From Gemmatimonadota bacterium (lineage in GTDB: Bacteria; Gemmatimonadota; Gemmatimonadetes; Gemmatimonadales; Gemmatimonadaceae), in assembly GCA_947475795.1 (NCBI GenBank), contig CANJOX010000102.1, positions 1-9,833 of the forward strand: a DNA stretch of 9,833 bases, given 5' to 3'. The translations under genes were made by a program, and so were the position numbers. Below, in pieces: positions 1 through 6,990 of the stretch. The notes below the pieces were generated by a model. It was not told the DNA's origin and did not search any database. It saw only the letters and a program-made list of their open reading frames with translations. Every line of letters starts with the position of its first letter. Positions within the stretch are counted from its first letter, which is position 1.

Positions 1-972
1 GCTCTGGAGCTGCTTGAGGCCGAGCGAAATGCGCTCGCGCTCCCAATCGATATCCAGGACCTTGATCTCGAGCTCCATGCCGATCTGGACCATCTCGCTC
101 GGATGCGAGATACGGCCCCACGACATGTCGGTGATGTGCAGCAGGCCGTCCACGCCACCGAGATCGATGAATGCACCGAAGTCCGTGATGTTCTTGACGA
201 CGCCCTTCCGCACCTGATCCTTCGAGAGCTCCTTCATGAGCTTCTCGCGCTTGCCGGCGCGTTCCTGCTCGAGGATCACACGACGCGACACCACGATGTT
301 GCGGCGACGCTTGTTGAGCTTGATGATCTTGAACTCGTACTTGTGACCGAGCAGCTCGTCGATGTTCGGCACGCGACGGAGCGCGATCTGCGAACCCGGC
401 AGGAACGCATCGACGCCCATGAGGTCGACGACCACGCCGCCCTTGATCTTCTTGACGAGCGTGCCTTCGACCGGCATGTCGCTCTCGTAGGCCACGCGGA
501 TGCGCTCCCACACACGCATGAAGTCGGCCTTCTTCTTGGACAGGACGACCGAGCCTTCCTGGTCCTCGAGGTGCTCCAGGAGCACTTCGACTTCGTCGCC
601 GACCTTGAGGTCGGGCATATCCTTGAACTCTTCGAGCGGGATCGTCCCTTCGGACTTGAAGCCGATGTCGAGGACGACCAGGTTCTCGCGAATTTCAAGG
701 ACGTGCGCCTTGACGATTTCGCCTTCTTCGATGGAAGCGAGCGTACCGTTGTACAGCTCGAGCATCCGCTCGTACTCGTCGGACGAGAACTCGTCTTCTT
801 CGTAGAGTTCCGGGCGACGGTTCGCGAGGGGGCGGAGCTGGCTCTTCTGCAGGTCGCGCTTTTCGCGCGCCGTGAGCTTATTGTGCGCCGGCTCCGCGTC
901 GAGTTCGTCCATGTCCGCGTTGAGTGCGGCGTCCAGCTCGGCGGCGAGCTCAGGGCTCAGTTCAGTGCTCAT
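1..972 (-). CDS. rpsA: 30S ribosomal protein S1, 3'-truncated by window edge
   Basis: The frame is open from an ATG at 972 to the left edge, giving 324 codons without a stop, so the C-terminal part is outside the window. S1 is the large RNA-binding protein of the small ribosomal subunit that captures mRNA leaders for initiation. Three S1 (OB-fold) domains are visible at roughly residues 84-148, 168-230 and 254-321. The third has the very conserved core DFGAFIDLGGVDGLLHITDM followed by SHPSE and ISLGLKQL, close to E. coli S1 domain 3 as I remember it. E. coli S1 has six domains, so about half the protein is probably missing. About 80 residues precede the first domain, rich in Glu and Asp (EEDEFSSDEYE), longer than in E. 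coli. A GGAG lies 12 nt before the ATG, a long spacing. It sits 147 bp downstream of the cytidylate-kinase end of the preceding gene, the widely conserved cmk-rpsA order. Identification is very secure. Confidence 0.96.
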   Translation of the reverse strand, partial: MSTELSPELAAELDAALNADMDELDAEPAHNKLTAREKRDLQKSQLRPLANRRPELYEEDEFSSDEYERMLELYNGTLASIEEGEIVKAHVLEIRENLVVLDIGFKSEGTIPLEEFKDMPDLKVGDEVEVLLEHLEDQEGSVVLSKKKADFMRVWERIRVAYESDMPVEGTLVKKIKGGVVVDLMGVDAFLPGSQIALRRVPNIDELLGHKYEFKIIKLNKRRRNIVVSRRVILEQERAGKREKLMKELSKDQVRKGVVKNITDFGAFIDLGGVDGLLHITDMSWGRISHPSEMVQIGMELEIKVLDIDWERERISLGLKQLQS

Positions 973-1059
973 ACGTGTGGGTATCTCCGAGTCGCGGAAC
1001 CACGCTCGCCGCGCCGAGAGGAAGGTGGAAGGGATTGCCAGCAGGAACCCAGAAACATA

Positions 1060-1097
1060 GGGCCCTCCCCCCTCACCGGCAATGGGAGGGGGGTCCC
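1060..1097 (-). terminator. GC-rich hairpin between aroA-cmk and rpsA (terminator or attenuator candidate)
   Basis: In the transcribed (minus) strand an arm CCCCCCUC pairs perfectly with GAGGGGGG, 8 bp with an 11-nt loop. It can be extended outward by GGG/CCC across an internal loop. A competing pairing of CCCUCCC with GGGAGGG (7 bp) is also possible, so two structures are mutually exclusive. The hairpin lies 22 nt beyond the stop codon of the fusion gene. The RNA just after it is UAUGUUUCU, only moderately U-rich, so it is not a textbook intrinsic terminator. It may partly terminate or attenuate read-through into rpsA, or protect the 3' end of the upstream message. I see no convincing promoter between it and rpsA, although the gap (973-1119) is long enough to hold one. 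Confidence 0.45.
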
Positions 1098-1119
1098 CTC
1101 CAGTGCCCCCACGGGCGTA

Positions 1120-3108
1120 TCAGCCCCCGTGCCGCCGTTCCATGGTGGCCCGGGCCAGCGCCACGATCCGGTCCACCTGCTCCCGCTGGGTCACCGTAGT
1201 CGTGTCGATCGTGATCGCATCGCGCGCCGGGGCGCTCTGCGCCGCGTCGAGGGCATCGCGCGCCACCAACGCCTCCGTTTCGGCCGCGATTTCCGGGTCG
1301 GAGGGCCCGTGCCCAAGACGCTGGATCAGCCGGCGGCGGGCCCGCTCCCACGGATCGGCAACCAGAAACACCTTGAGTGCTGCCGTCGGGAAGACCGCCG
1401 TCCCGATGTCCCGTCCATCCACGACCACATCCGTGGCGGCACCCGCCGCGCGCACCTGTCCGTTCACCCAATCCCGAACCGCGGCCATCTGCGCCACGCG
1501 CGACACCTGACGCGTCACGGCACTGCCCCGCATTTCCTCGTCCCGAACGGCCCCGTCGATCAACGGCAGGACCGAGCGCTCGGTCAGGCGCCACGTAATG
1601 CGGCCCGCCTGGGCCAGCACGCTCTCGGCGATCCACGTCTCGGGCGATGGCTGGGACTCCAGCGCCAGCAGTGTGATCGCGCGGTAGAAGGCGCCCGAGT
1701 CCACGTGATGGACATGCAGCAACTGCGCGACCCACTGCGCCGTCGAACTCTTGCCCGACGCGGCCGGTCCGTCGATCGCGATCACGAGCGGCGCGCGCCC
1801 GGCGGCCCATTCGGGTGAAGGGGCCACCACCGCCGCGAGGTCATGCCAGAAGGCGGGATACGACACCGCCACACACCCCGGATCATCGATCGTGATGGCG
1901 TTCCCGGGAAGAGCGCCGAGCACACCGAAGGCCATCGCCAACCGGTGATCCCCGTGCGTCACGACGTGCCCCGACAAGGCCCGCCGCGCCCCCACGATCC
2001 GCATCCCATCCGGCAGTTCGTCCGCCTCGACGCCCAGCGCCCGCAGGTTGTCGATCACCGCGCGAATGCGGTCGCTCTCCTTCACGCGCAGCTCACCCGC
2101 CTCGGTGATGCGCGTCTCCCCGGCGGCCATCGCCGCCACGCAGGCCAGCATCGGGAGCTCGTCGATACAGCGGGGGATCTCCGCGCCGCCGATGGCGGTG
2201 GCCCTCAGATCCCCAGGGCTGACCACCAGGGTCCCGACCGGCTCGCCGTTGACGACCCGTTCGTCCTCCACCACGATCCGCGCGCCCATCCGACGCAGCA
2301 CATCGAGCGCCCCCGTGCGCGTCGGATTGAGGCACACCTGCCCGATCCGCAGCTCTCCCGTGTCCGCCAGGGCCGCGAGCGCCGCAAAGAACGTGGCGGA
2401 CGACGGATCGGCGGGCACCGTGACATCGCCGGCCTGAACGGTCTGCCCCGGGGGTAACACAACGCCACCCGCGTTGACCGCGAGCTGCACGCCCCGCGCC
2501 ACCAGCATGCGCTCGGTGTGGTCGCGCGAGGGCTGCGGTTCCCGGACCTCGACGCCGCACCCCGCCGCAAGGCCGGCCAGGATGAGTGCGCCCTTGACCT
2601 GCGCGCTGGCGTGCGCATTGACATACGTGACCGACGCCAACCGACTCCCGAAGACCCGCATCGGGAGTCCCTCGTGCCCCTCGGCCCCCTCGAACACCAC
2701 CCGCGCGCCCATCTCGGCGAGCGGCGCGGCAATACGTCGCATCGGACGCCGACTGAGGCTGGCATCACCTTCGAAGCGTGCCACGCGCCCGTCGAGACCG
2801 GCCACGAGACCGGCCAGCAGGCGCGTGGTGGTCCCGCTGTTCCCGCACTCCAGCGGACCACGCGGAGAGTGCAGCGACGACAACCCGCGTCCCCGGATCT
2901 CGAAGTCAGCCGTCAGCACGGGGATGTCCGCGCCGAGCGCACGCAGCGCCCCGGCGGTCGCCTGCACATCGGCGGACTCGAGCACCCCGCGCACGCGCGA
3001 TGGGCCGTCGGCGATTGCCGCGAAGATCAGCGCACGATGGCTGATCGACTTGTCGCCCGGCGGGCGAATCGTTCCGCGGACCACCAACGGCGCGGCGCGT
3101 CCGGTCAC
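1120..3108 (-). CDS. aroA-cmk: Fused 3-phosphoshikimate 1-carboxyvinyltransferase (EPSP synthase) / cytidylate kinase
   Basis: One uninterrupted frame encodes two enzymes. Residues 1 to about 427 are EPSP synthase (shikimate-3-phosphate + PEP, sixth shikimate step), with GDKS at 18-21, NSGT at 90-93, SAQVK at 168-172, RDHTE at 195-199, NPTR at 261-264, catalytic-region DE at 316-317, ELRVKESDR at 339-347 and DHR at 387-389. GDK, SAQxK, RxHxE and NxTR are motifs given for class II EPSP synthases. After a linker of about 14 residues, residues 441-662 are CMP/dCMP kinase: P-loop GPAASGKSS (447-455), DSGAFYR (470-476), DGRDIGT (564-570). The usual late arginine appears as Gln624. Two GTG starts compete: 3117, and 3108. 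I chose 3108 because GTGA overlaps the dapD stop by 4 nt, as at other junctions here, and GAGG lies 10 nt upstream. The 3117 start would give 665 residues. No ATG or ribosome binding site is visible at the domain boundary, so a separate Cmk is unlikely. Similar AroA-Cmk fusions are annotated in other bacteria. Confidence 0.95.
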   Translation of the reverse strand: MTGRAAPLVVRGTIRPPGDKSISHRALIFAAIADGPSRVRGVLESADVQATAGALRALGADIPVLTADFEIRGRGLSSLHSPRGPLECGNSGTTTRLLAGLVAGLDGRVARFEGDASLSRRPMRRIAAPLAEMGARVVFEGAEGHEGLPMRVFGSRLASVTYVNAHASAQVKGALILAGLAAGCGVEVREPQPSRDHTERMLVARGVQLAVNAGGVVLPPGQTVQAGDVTVPADPSSATFFAALAALADTGELRIGQVCLNPTRTGALDVLRRMGARIVVEDERVVNGEPVGTLVVSPGDLRATAIGGAEIPRCIDELPMLACVAAMAAGETRITEAGELRVKESDRIRAVIDNLRALGVEADELPDGMRIVGARRALSGHVVTHGDHRLAMAFGVLGALPGNAITIDDPGCVAVSYPAFWHDLAAVVAPSPEWAAGRAPLVIAIDGPAASGKSSTAQWVAQLLHVHHVDSGAFYRAITLLALESQPSPETWIAESVLAQAGRITWRLTERSVLPLIDGAVRDEEMRGSAVTRQVSRVAQMAAVRDWVNGQVRAAGAATDVVVDGRDIGTAVFPTAALKVFLVADPWERARRRLIQRLGHGPSDPEIAAETEALVARDALDAAQSAPARDAITIDTTTVTQREQVDRIVALARATMERRHGG

Positions 3109-3956
3109 CGCAGCCACGCCTCGAGCGCCGTCGCCGCGTCGGTGCGGTCGTCGCGGTATTTCACGATGATCGGCGTCTGCAGCGACAAGCCGAGTTCCTC
3201 GGCGAACGCTGAGGTCACGCGCCGCGCCCCGGGGACGACGACGGCGCCTTCGGGAATGATGAGCGGCTGTCCGTTGCTGGCGCGATGCACCGTCTCGTTG
3301 ACGAGGTCGTACACTGGCGTGCCGCGGGTCAGGATCACGCCCGCCCCGAGCACGGCCTTGCTCCGCACCACGGTGCCCTCGTACACGCCGCAGTTACCGC
3401 CCACGATCACATCGTCTTCGATGATGACCGGCGACGCGTTGATCGGCTCGAGCACACCGCCGATCTGTGCGGCAGCGCTCAGATGCACGCGCTCACCGAT
3501 CTGCGCACACGACCCGACGAGGGCGTGCGAATCAACCATCGTCCCACGCCCGACGTACGCGCCCACGTTGATGTACATCGGCGGCATGCAGACCACATTG
3601 GGTGCCAGATACGCACCGCGCCGCACCGTTGATCCCCCCGGTACAATCCGCACCTGATTCTCGACGCGGAACTCGCGCGTCGGATAGGTGTGCTTGTCGA
3701 GAAAATGAAACGGTGCCTGTCCCGGCATTTCCACTACACGGCCGATGCGGAAGCCCAGCAGAATCGCGCGCTTGACCCACGCGACCGCGTGCCACGTGCC
3801 GTCAGCATCACGAGTCGCCGCCCGGATCTCACCGCGCTCGAGCAGGGCGAGCGCCTGATCGAAGAGCTGCTGCGCGTCGGAGGGAAGCGTCGCGCCGCCG
3901 TCCAGCAGCATCGGGTCGGTGAGGCGCGTTTCGAGATCGGTCAGCGAAAAAGCCAT
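3105..3956 (-). CDS. dapD: 2,3,4,5-tetrahydropyridine-2,6-dicarboxylate N-succinyltransferase
   Basis: DapD transfers succinyl from succinyl-CoA to tetrahydrodipicolinate, committing the pathway to the succinylated branch of diaminopimelate synthesis; it is a cytosolic homotrimer. The 283-residue product is close to the E. coli length (274). An N-terminal helical domain is followed by a left-handed beta-helix built of hexapeptide repeats at about 115-215. The most diagnostic stretch is GTMVDSHALVGSCAQIG near 138-154, with the catalytic-type Asp142, then IGGVLEP (165-171) and NCGVYEG (188-194). The last lacks the first of two glutamates in the E. coli sequence but keeps Glu193. The ATG at 3956 lies 42 bp after dapA and has no purine-rich ribosome binding site; the leader is markedly pyrimidine-rich. 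Its TGA overlaps the aroA-cmk start as GTGA. The presence of DapD argues for a succinylase route rather than the dehydrogenase or DapL routes. Confidence 0.97.
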   Translation of the reverse strand: MAFSLTDLETRLTDPMLLDGGATLPSDAQQLFDQALALLERGEIRAATRDADGTWHAVAWVKRAILLGFRIGRVVEMPGQAPFHFLDKHTYPTREFRVENQVRIVPGGSTVRRGAYLAPNVVCMPPMYINVGAYVGRGTMVDSHALVGSCAQIGERVHLSAAAQIGGVLEPINASPVIIEDDVIVGGNCGVYEGTVVRSKAVLGAGVILTRGTPVYDLVNETVHRASNGQPLIIPEGAVVVPGARRVTSAFAEELGLSLQTPIIVKYRDDRTDAATALEAWLR

Positions 3957-3998
3957 GAGGGCAGCGTGGAGTGGAAGTGTGAAGGGACGGGCGCGGCG

Positions 3999-4889
3999 TT
4001 ATGCGGCCAGCGCGCCGGCCTGAACGAGCGCCGCGCGCACCAGCGGATGGTGCGCCTCGAGTAGCGGGACGAGCGGGAGCCGCAGCTGTTCGCGCATGCG
4101 CCCCATCATCGCGAGCATCGCTTTCACGGGCATGGGATTCGACTCGATGAACGCGGCGTGAGCGACCGGTGCCAGACGCGCGTCGAGACGACGTGCCTCG
4201 ACCAGATCACCACGCGCCATCGCGTGGCAGAGCGCCGACATGAGGGCCGGTACGACGTTCGAGACCACCGAGATGATGCCGTCCCCGCCGTGAGCCATGA
4301 CACTCAGCGTGAGTCCATCGTCCCCGGACAGGACCGCGAAATGTTCGGGACGGTCGCGAATGATCTGCGTGATCTGCGCGAGATTGCCCGACGCTTCCTT
4401 CACCGCCACGAATCGGGGATCGGCCGCCAGTTCGAGGCAGCTGTGCGCGTCGAGATTGATCGCCGTGCGACCGGGCACGTTGTAGATCACGATCGGGAGG
4501 TCGCACGCATCGGCGATGGCGCGGAAGTGCGCCATCATCGCGCGCTGCGGCGGCTTGTTGTACATCGGCGTGACATGCAACAGGTGCGTGGCACCGATGG
4601 CCTTCATCTCACGCGACGTTGAGATCGCGCGCTGTGTGTCGTTCGAACCGGCGCCGGCGATGACCGGCACCCGGCCGTTGACTTGCTCGACGGTAATCTC
4701 GACTACGCGACGGTGCTCCGCCGGCGCCAGTGTGACCGCTTCCCCGGTTGAGCCGCAGGGGATGACCATGTGCACGCCTTCGGTGACCTGCCACTCCACG
4801 AACGCCCGGAGGGCGACCTCGTCGATGGACCCGTCTGCCATGAACGGCGTAACGAGTGCGGTCCCGCACCCGAAGAGTCGCTGCGCCAT
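3999..4889 (-). CDS. dapA: 4-hydroxy-tetrahydrodipicolinate synthase
   Basis: DapA condenses pyruvate with aspartate semialdehyde, the first step specific to lysine and diaminopimelate. The product is a 296-residue (beta/alpha)8-barrel lyase, a normal length. Visible catalytic residues are Lys164 in the VKEASGN motif (Schiff base with pyruvate), Tyr136 and Arg141 in YNVPGRT, and Tyr110 in TPMYNKP, contributed across the dimer interface. The GTTGE motif of E. coli DapA reads GSTGE (46-50), so the first threonine of the proton relay is Ser47; that variant is also usual in sialic-acid aldolases of the same superfamily. With lysC, asd, dapB and dapD around it, DapA is the only sensible call. The ATG at 4889 follows dapB by 20 bp, with a weak GGAA 6 nt upstream. 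Whether the enzyme is inhibited by lysine cannot be read by eye. Confidence 0.96.
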   Translation of the reverse strand: MAQRLFGCGTALVTPFMADGSIDEVALRAFVEWQVTEGVHMVIPCGSTGEAVTLAPAEHRRVVEITVEQVNGRVPVIAGAGSNDTQRAISTSREMKAIGATHLLHVTPMYNKPPQRAMMAHFRAIADACDLPIVIYNVPGRTAINLDAHSCLELAADPRFVAVKEASGNLAQITQIIRDRPEHFAVLSGDDGLTLSVMAHGGDGIISVVSNVVPALMSALCHAMARGDLVEARRLDARLAPVAHAAFIESNPMPVKAMLAMMGRMREQLRLPLVPLLEAHHPLVRAALVQAGALAA

Positions 4890-4909
4890 CGTCGTTCCGC
4901 GCTGAGAGG

Positions 4910-5638
4910 TCAGGAAATCGCCTGGCTCGATGCCAGGACGTCACGCATCGTGTACACACCAGGCGCGCGCGCGGCCGCCAGCCAGCGGGCCGCCGTCAAC
5001 GCACCGTCGGCGAACACCCGCCGGTCGCGCGCCTCATGCACGAGTCGGATCTGTTCGAAGGGCGCGTCGAAGATGATCTCATGGGTGCCCGGTACCGAGC
5101 CCGTCCGCACGCTCGTGATCGGCACCGCACGTCCCAGTCCGTCCCGCAACCGGTCGGCGATCGCGATGCCGGTCCCGGAGGGCGCATCGAGCTTGGCGAT
5201 GTGGTGCGTCTCAACGACATGCGCATCGAAGCCGGACACCTGCCGCGCGCGTTTGGCCGCATCCTCCGCCATGGCGAGAAAGAGCTGCACGCCAATGCTG
5301 AAGTTCGGCGACCAAAGCGCGGCACCGTGCGCCGCCTGCGCGGCCGCTTCGACGGCGGGAAGCTGCGCCGACCAGCCGGTGGTGCCGATCACCACCGGAC
5401 AGCCTACCTGCAGCAACGCGATCGCGTTGGCGACCGACGATTCCGGCGTGGTGAACTCGATGGCCACCTGTGCGCCGTGCAGATCGGCCGTGGTCAGGCC
5501 GCGCGACATCTCCGCGGCGTCGAGCCGTGCCACCACCTCGCATCCGCGCTCGGGCGCCAGCGCGTCGAGGGCCCGCCCCATGCGTCCCATGCCGATCAGG
5601 GCGATCCGGACCCGCGCCCCCTGCTCCGGGGCCATCAC
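4910..5638 (-). CDS. dapB: 4-hydroxy-tetrahydrodipicolinate reductase, short form
   Basis: DapB reduces the DapA product with NAD(P)H to tetrahydrodipicolinate, the substrate of DapD. At 242 residues it is about 30 shorter than the E. coli enzyme (273). The Rossmann nucleotide loop is GMGRMGR (16-22), one residue shorter than the E. coli GAGGRMGR. Further motifs are EFTTPE (61-66), GTTGW (85-89), NFSIG (112-116), the catalytic THHIAKLDAPSGT (144-156, His145, His146, Lys149) and a C-terminal VYTMRDVL. An Asp at position 40, after the second strand, may favour NADH, but this is inference. Two adjacent starts are possible: GTG at 5638, which overlaps the lysC stop as GTGA, or the next codon, ATG at 5635, which shares one base with it (TGATG). 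Either way translation is likely coupled to lysC. No clear Shine-Dalgarno sequence is present. Confidence 0.95.
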   Translation of the reverse strand: MMAPEQGARVRIALIGMGRMGRALDALAPERGCEVVARLDAAEMSRGLTTADLHGAQVAIEFTTPESSVANAIALLQVGCPVVIGTTGWSAQLPAVEAAAQAAHGAALWSPNFSIGVQLFLAMAEDAAKRARQVSGFDAHVVETHHIAKLDAPSGTGIAIADRLRDGLGRAVPITSVRTGSVPGTHEIIFDAPFEQIRLVHEARDRRVFADGALTAARWLAAARAPGVYTMRDVLASSQAIS

Positions 5639-6990
5639 GACCCGCGCTCGAAGAACGTGGCGTGCAGGCGCTGCATCGCCGGCACGACCTGATCGTCGTC
5701 GATGACCAGCGTGAAGTTGATACCGGTCGCGCTGAGCGACGCCATGTACACCGGGATCGGTCCGAGCGCCGCGATCGCATCGGCCATCGCGCGGCTGCCA
5801 TCCGCGATGCCCGCGCCCACGATGGCGACGATGCCGCTGCGCCGTTCCACGGCGACGTCACCGAACGCCGCGAGGTCCTGCAGGATCGCGGCGAGATTCG
5901 TGGCGTCGTCGAGCGTCACGGAAACGGACACCTCCGAGGTCGTCACGACATCGACGGACGTGCGATGCGTTTCGAACACCTCAAACACACGCCGCAGGAA
6001 ACCTGGGGCCAGCAGCATGCGCGACGAGCGCAGCTTGACGAGCGTCGTGCCCCGCTTGCCCGCGATGGCGCGCACAGGCAGCCGTGGGGCGTCGAAGGCG
6101 ATCATGGTGCCCGTGCCCTCGGGCTTGCGCGAATTGAACACGTAGACCGGAATGCCACGCTGCACGGCGGGTGCGATGGTGGCCGGATGCAGCACCTTCG
6201 CCCCGAAGGCGGCGAGTTCGGCGGCCTCGTCAAAGCTGATACGCTCAATGAGCCGCGCCCCGGGAATCACCCGCGGATCGGCCGTGAGCATGCCATCGAC
6301 ATCGGTCCAGATCTCGATGGCCGTCGCGTCGATCGCGGCGCCCACGAGCGAGGCGGAGTAATCGGAGCCGCCGCGGCCGAGCGTGGTGGTGATGCGCCCC
6401 GGTGCAGATCCCACGAACCCGCCCATCACGGGGATCATCCCCTGCTGCAGCAGCGGGAGCAGCCGCTCGCGGGCGGCCAGCGCGATGGCCTCGAGGTCCG
6501 GTTCGGCGCGCGTAAAAGCGTCGTTGGTTTTCATCACGTCGCGCGCATCAACCCAGACGGCCGGATGCCCGTGACGGCGGAACGCGGCCGCCACGATCTG
6601 CGACGAAAGCAGCTCACCGAGGGCGGCGACCGTATCGAGCGACCGCGGCGTCAGGTACCCCAGCGTCCGCAGCGCCTCGGCGAGATGCGCGAGCTCGTCG
6701 AAGCTTGCGCCGATCTCCGTCGCGAGTTCCTCGGCCTCGGCCGTGCCACCCAGCAGCGCGTGCGCCTCGCGCAGGTGCCGGTCGCGCAGCTGCTCGAGGA
6801 GGTGGAGCGCCGCAAGCAACTCGCCCTCCGCAGCTTTTCGGGCCAGATCGAGCAGTTGATTCGTGGCGCCACCGAGCGCCGACACGACCACGACGGGAAG
6901 ACTCACCCGCTTACTGACCACGACATCGACGACGCGGGCAATGGCCTCAGCGTCGGCGACCGAGGTGCCGCCGAACTTGCAGACGATCAC
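5635..6990 (-). CDS. lysC: Aspartate kinase, lysine-sensitive LysC type
   Basis: This enzyme phosphorylates aspartate, the entry step of the aspartate family of amino acids. The 451-residue product has an amino-acid-kinase domain (about 1-290) followed by two ACT domains (about 310-450). Kinase motifs are KFGGTS (5-10), TPRSLD (114-119), TLGRGGSDYSA (203-213), WTDVDGM (228-234), DPR (238-240) and SFDEA...FGAKVLHP. The ACT region MLLAPGFLRRVFEVF and SVDVVTTSEVSV closely matches the E. coli LysC lysine site. By eye, Met325, Gly330, Leu332, Thr351, Ser352 and Thr359 correspond to E. coli residues whose mutation relieves lysine inhibition (318, 323, 325, 344, 345, 352), so feedback by lysine is likely. 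It has no fused homoserine dehydrogenase domain. The start is GTG at 6990, overlapping the asd stop as GTGA, without a visible ribosome binding site. Confidence 0.96.
   Translation of the reverse strand: MIVCKFGGTSVADAEAIARVVDVVVSKRVSLPVVVVSALGGATNQLLDLARKAAEGELLAALHLLEQLRDRHLREAHALLGGTAEAEELATEIGASFDELAHLAEALRTLGYLTPRSLDTVAALGELLSSQIVAAAFRRHGHPAVWVDARDVMKTNDAFTRAEPDLEAIALAARERLLPLLQQGMIPVMGGFVGSAPGRITTTLGRGGSDYSASLVGAAIDATAIEIWTDVDGMLTADPRVIPGARLIERISFDEAAELAAFGAKVLHPATIAPAVQRGIPVYVFNSRKPEGTGTMIAFDAPRLPVRAIAGKRGTTLVKLRSSRMLLAPGFLRRVFEVFETHRTSVDVVTTSEVSVSVTLDDATNLAAILQDLAAFGDVAVERRSGIVAIVGAGIADGSRAMADAIAALGPIPVYMASLSATGINFTLVIDDDQVVPAMQRLHATFFERGS

Noticed and set aside
103..1818. Long plus-strand open frame (571 codons) opposite rpsA and the Cmk domain
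   Set aside because: It is a shadow of strongly coding minus-strand genes in GC-rich DNA. Its translation is rich in His, Arg, Asp and Leu without any domain motif, and it runs across two unrelated genes and their gap.
1785..1830. Separate start for a free-standing Cmk inside the fusion gene
   Set aside because: A GTG exists just before the P-loop, but no ribosome binding site precedes it and the frame is continuous with AroA.
2518..3657. Plus-strand open frame (379 codons) opposite dapD and aroA
   Set aside because: It has no recognisable motif and a biased Arg/Thr/Ser/Pro composition, and it lies entirely antisense to well-identified enzymes.
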